13,107 bases of DNA from Chloroflexota bacterium. GTDB taxonomy: Bacteria; Chloroflexota; Limnocylindria; Limnocylindrales; CSP1-4. The notes beneath the pieces are model-generated. The model ran no database searches and was not told where the DNA came from. It saw only the letters and a list, made by a program, of their open reading frames with translations. Shown in pieces: positions 12,585-13,107 of this stretch (within the stretch, counting starts at the first letter, position 1; each line of letters begins with the position of its first letter). Where the stretch lies: contig JAJYGO010000147.1 in the NCBI GenBank assembly GCA_021785115.1, positions 1 through 13,107 of the forward strand, read 5' to 3'. The translations under genes were made by a program, and so were the position numbers.

Positions 12585-13107
12585 TCACGGGGCGCCCATC
12601 GGGACCGGCGGGAACGACGGGAGCGTCAGCCCCGGGTGGATCGCCTCGGCCAGGGCCTCCAGGCCCTCCACGATCCGGGGCCCGGGGCGCGTCACGATGG
12701 TGTCGTCGATGGGCCGGATGGCGTGGGTCCTGACCGCGGTCATCCCCTCCCATCCAGGGCGGGCCGCCACGTCGGCGGCCGTCGTGCCGTAGCTGGCGTC
12801 CCCGAGCACGATCACCTGTGGATCCGCCGCAACCAGGCGCTCCAGCGAGATCGAGTAGACCCCCGCGATCCCGCTGGTGATCGGGCTGCCGCCGGCACGC
12901 CGGATCATGTCCGTGGTGAAGTCGTCCGGGGCCGGCGTGTAGATCGTCTTGGTGGCATCCAGCTCGTAGAAGACGCGCGGCGCCGGACCGGCGGCGGTGG
13001 CGGCGGCCGTCACCTGGTTCATCTCGCCGGTCAGCGTGGCCTCGAGCGCCGTCCCGGCCGCGGCCTCGCCGGTCGCCTCCCCGACGAGCGCGATGTCCCG
13101 CAGGACG
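12585..13107 (-). CDS. ABC substrate-binding protein, BtuF/FhuD class (partial)
   Basis: Only the last 173 residues are in the window; the frame stays open to the edge, so the true start and any signal peptide lie beyond 13107. The visible part begins LRDIALVGEATGE and then gives PRVFYELDATKTIYTPAPDD, DMIRRAGGSPIT, ISLERLVAADPQVIVLGD and GWEGMTAVRTHAIRPIDDT, ending with PGPRIVEGLEALAEAIHP. These match the C-terminal lobe of class III binding proteins (PF01497) for vitamin B12, heme or siderophores. The annotation from the Met at 13022 would cut the protein and is not used. It is the upstream partner of the permease and ATPase. Any riboswitch or promoter is outside the window. Confidence 0.93.
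   Translation of the reverse strand, partial: VLRDIALVGEATGEAAAGTALEATLTGEMNQVTAAATAAGPAPRVFYELDATKTIYTPAPDDFTTDMIRRAGGSPITSGIAGVYSISLERLVAADPQVIVLGDASYGTTAADVAARPGWEGMTAVRTHAIRPIDDTIVTRPGPRIVEGLEALAEAIHPGLTLPSFPPVPMGAP

Overview
The window is about 70% GC with codon third positions almost always G or C. The operons are tightly packed, several genes start at or just after a TANNNT -10 box with no leader, and it encodes a DUF5317-type membrane protein and an AI-2E-family protein. This fits a high-GC Chloroflexota bacterium (Limnocylindria-like) or, less likely, an actinobacterium. That placement is inference from style, not from a marker gene.

Layout. Positions 1-333 hold no convincing gene but carry copies of a short inverted-repeat element. 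Positions 334-1107 (minus) encode an Xre-type helix-turn-helix protein fused to a PD-(D/E)XK-like nuclease fold; its C-terminus is written by the end of one of those elements. Positions 1250-5065 (minus) are a threonine operon, hom-thrC-thrB. Here hom carries an in-frame 36-bp tandem repeat inside the enzyme and thrB carries a low-complexity N-terminal extension built on a 21-bp repeat. Positions 5066-5570 (minus) hold the most striking piece: a cyclic di-GMP-I (GEMM-I) riboswitch aptamer at 5386-5472, with its own candidate promoter, a strong Shine-Dalgarno, and two tiny open reading frames of 21 and 32 residues, then terminator-like hairpins. Upstream lies a DUF5317 membrane protein gene (5568-6182, minus), divergent from trpS (6258-7298, plus). 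An AI-2E-family transporter-like gene (7422-8678, plus) and a lipoprotein gene (8778-9479, minus) converge. Positions 9480-10412 are an accessory, repeat-dense stretch: GC-rich direct repeats, seven 13-bp tandem units, a second 166-bp inverted-repeat element, five 24-bp units and the decayed C-terminal end of an EAL-domain (cyclic di-GMP phosphodiesterase) gene. Positions 10413-13107 (minus) are a cobalamin/heme/siderophore-type ABC importer operon (binding protein, permease, ATPase), with the binding-protein gene cut by the window edge.

How the parts relate. The threonine operon converts aspartate semialdehyde to homoserine, then phosphohomoserine, then threonine. Both multi-gene operons are coupled by 4-base GTGA stop/start overlaps or gaps of 1-4 bases. 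The riboswitch unit means the cell uses cyclic di-GMP, and the EAL remnant is an independent sign of that signalling network. The candidate undescribed items are the riboswitch-controlled micro-ORF pair and the 166-bp inverted-repeat element family (two clear copies of identical length, one degenerate copy and one fragment), one copy of which has recoded the end of a gene. All repeat and motif counts here were made by eye; no search was run.
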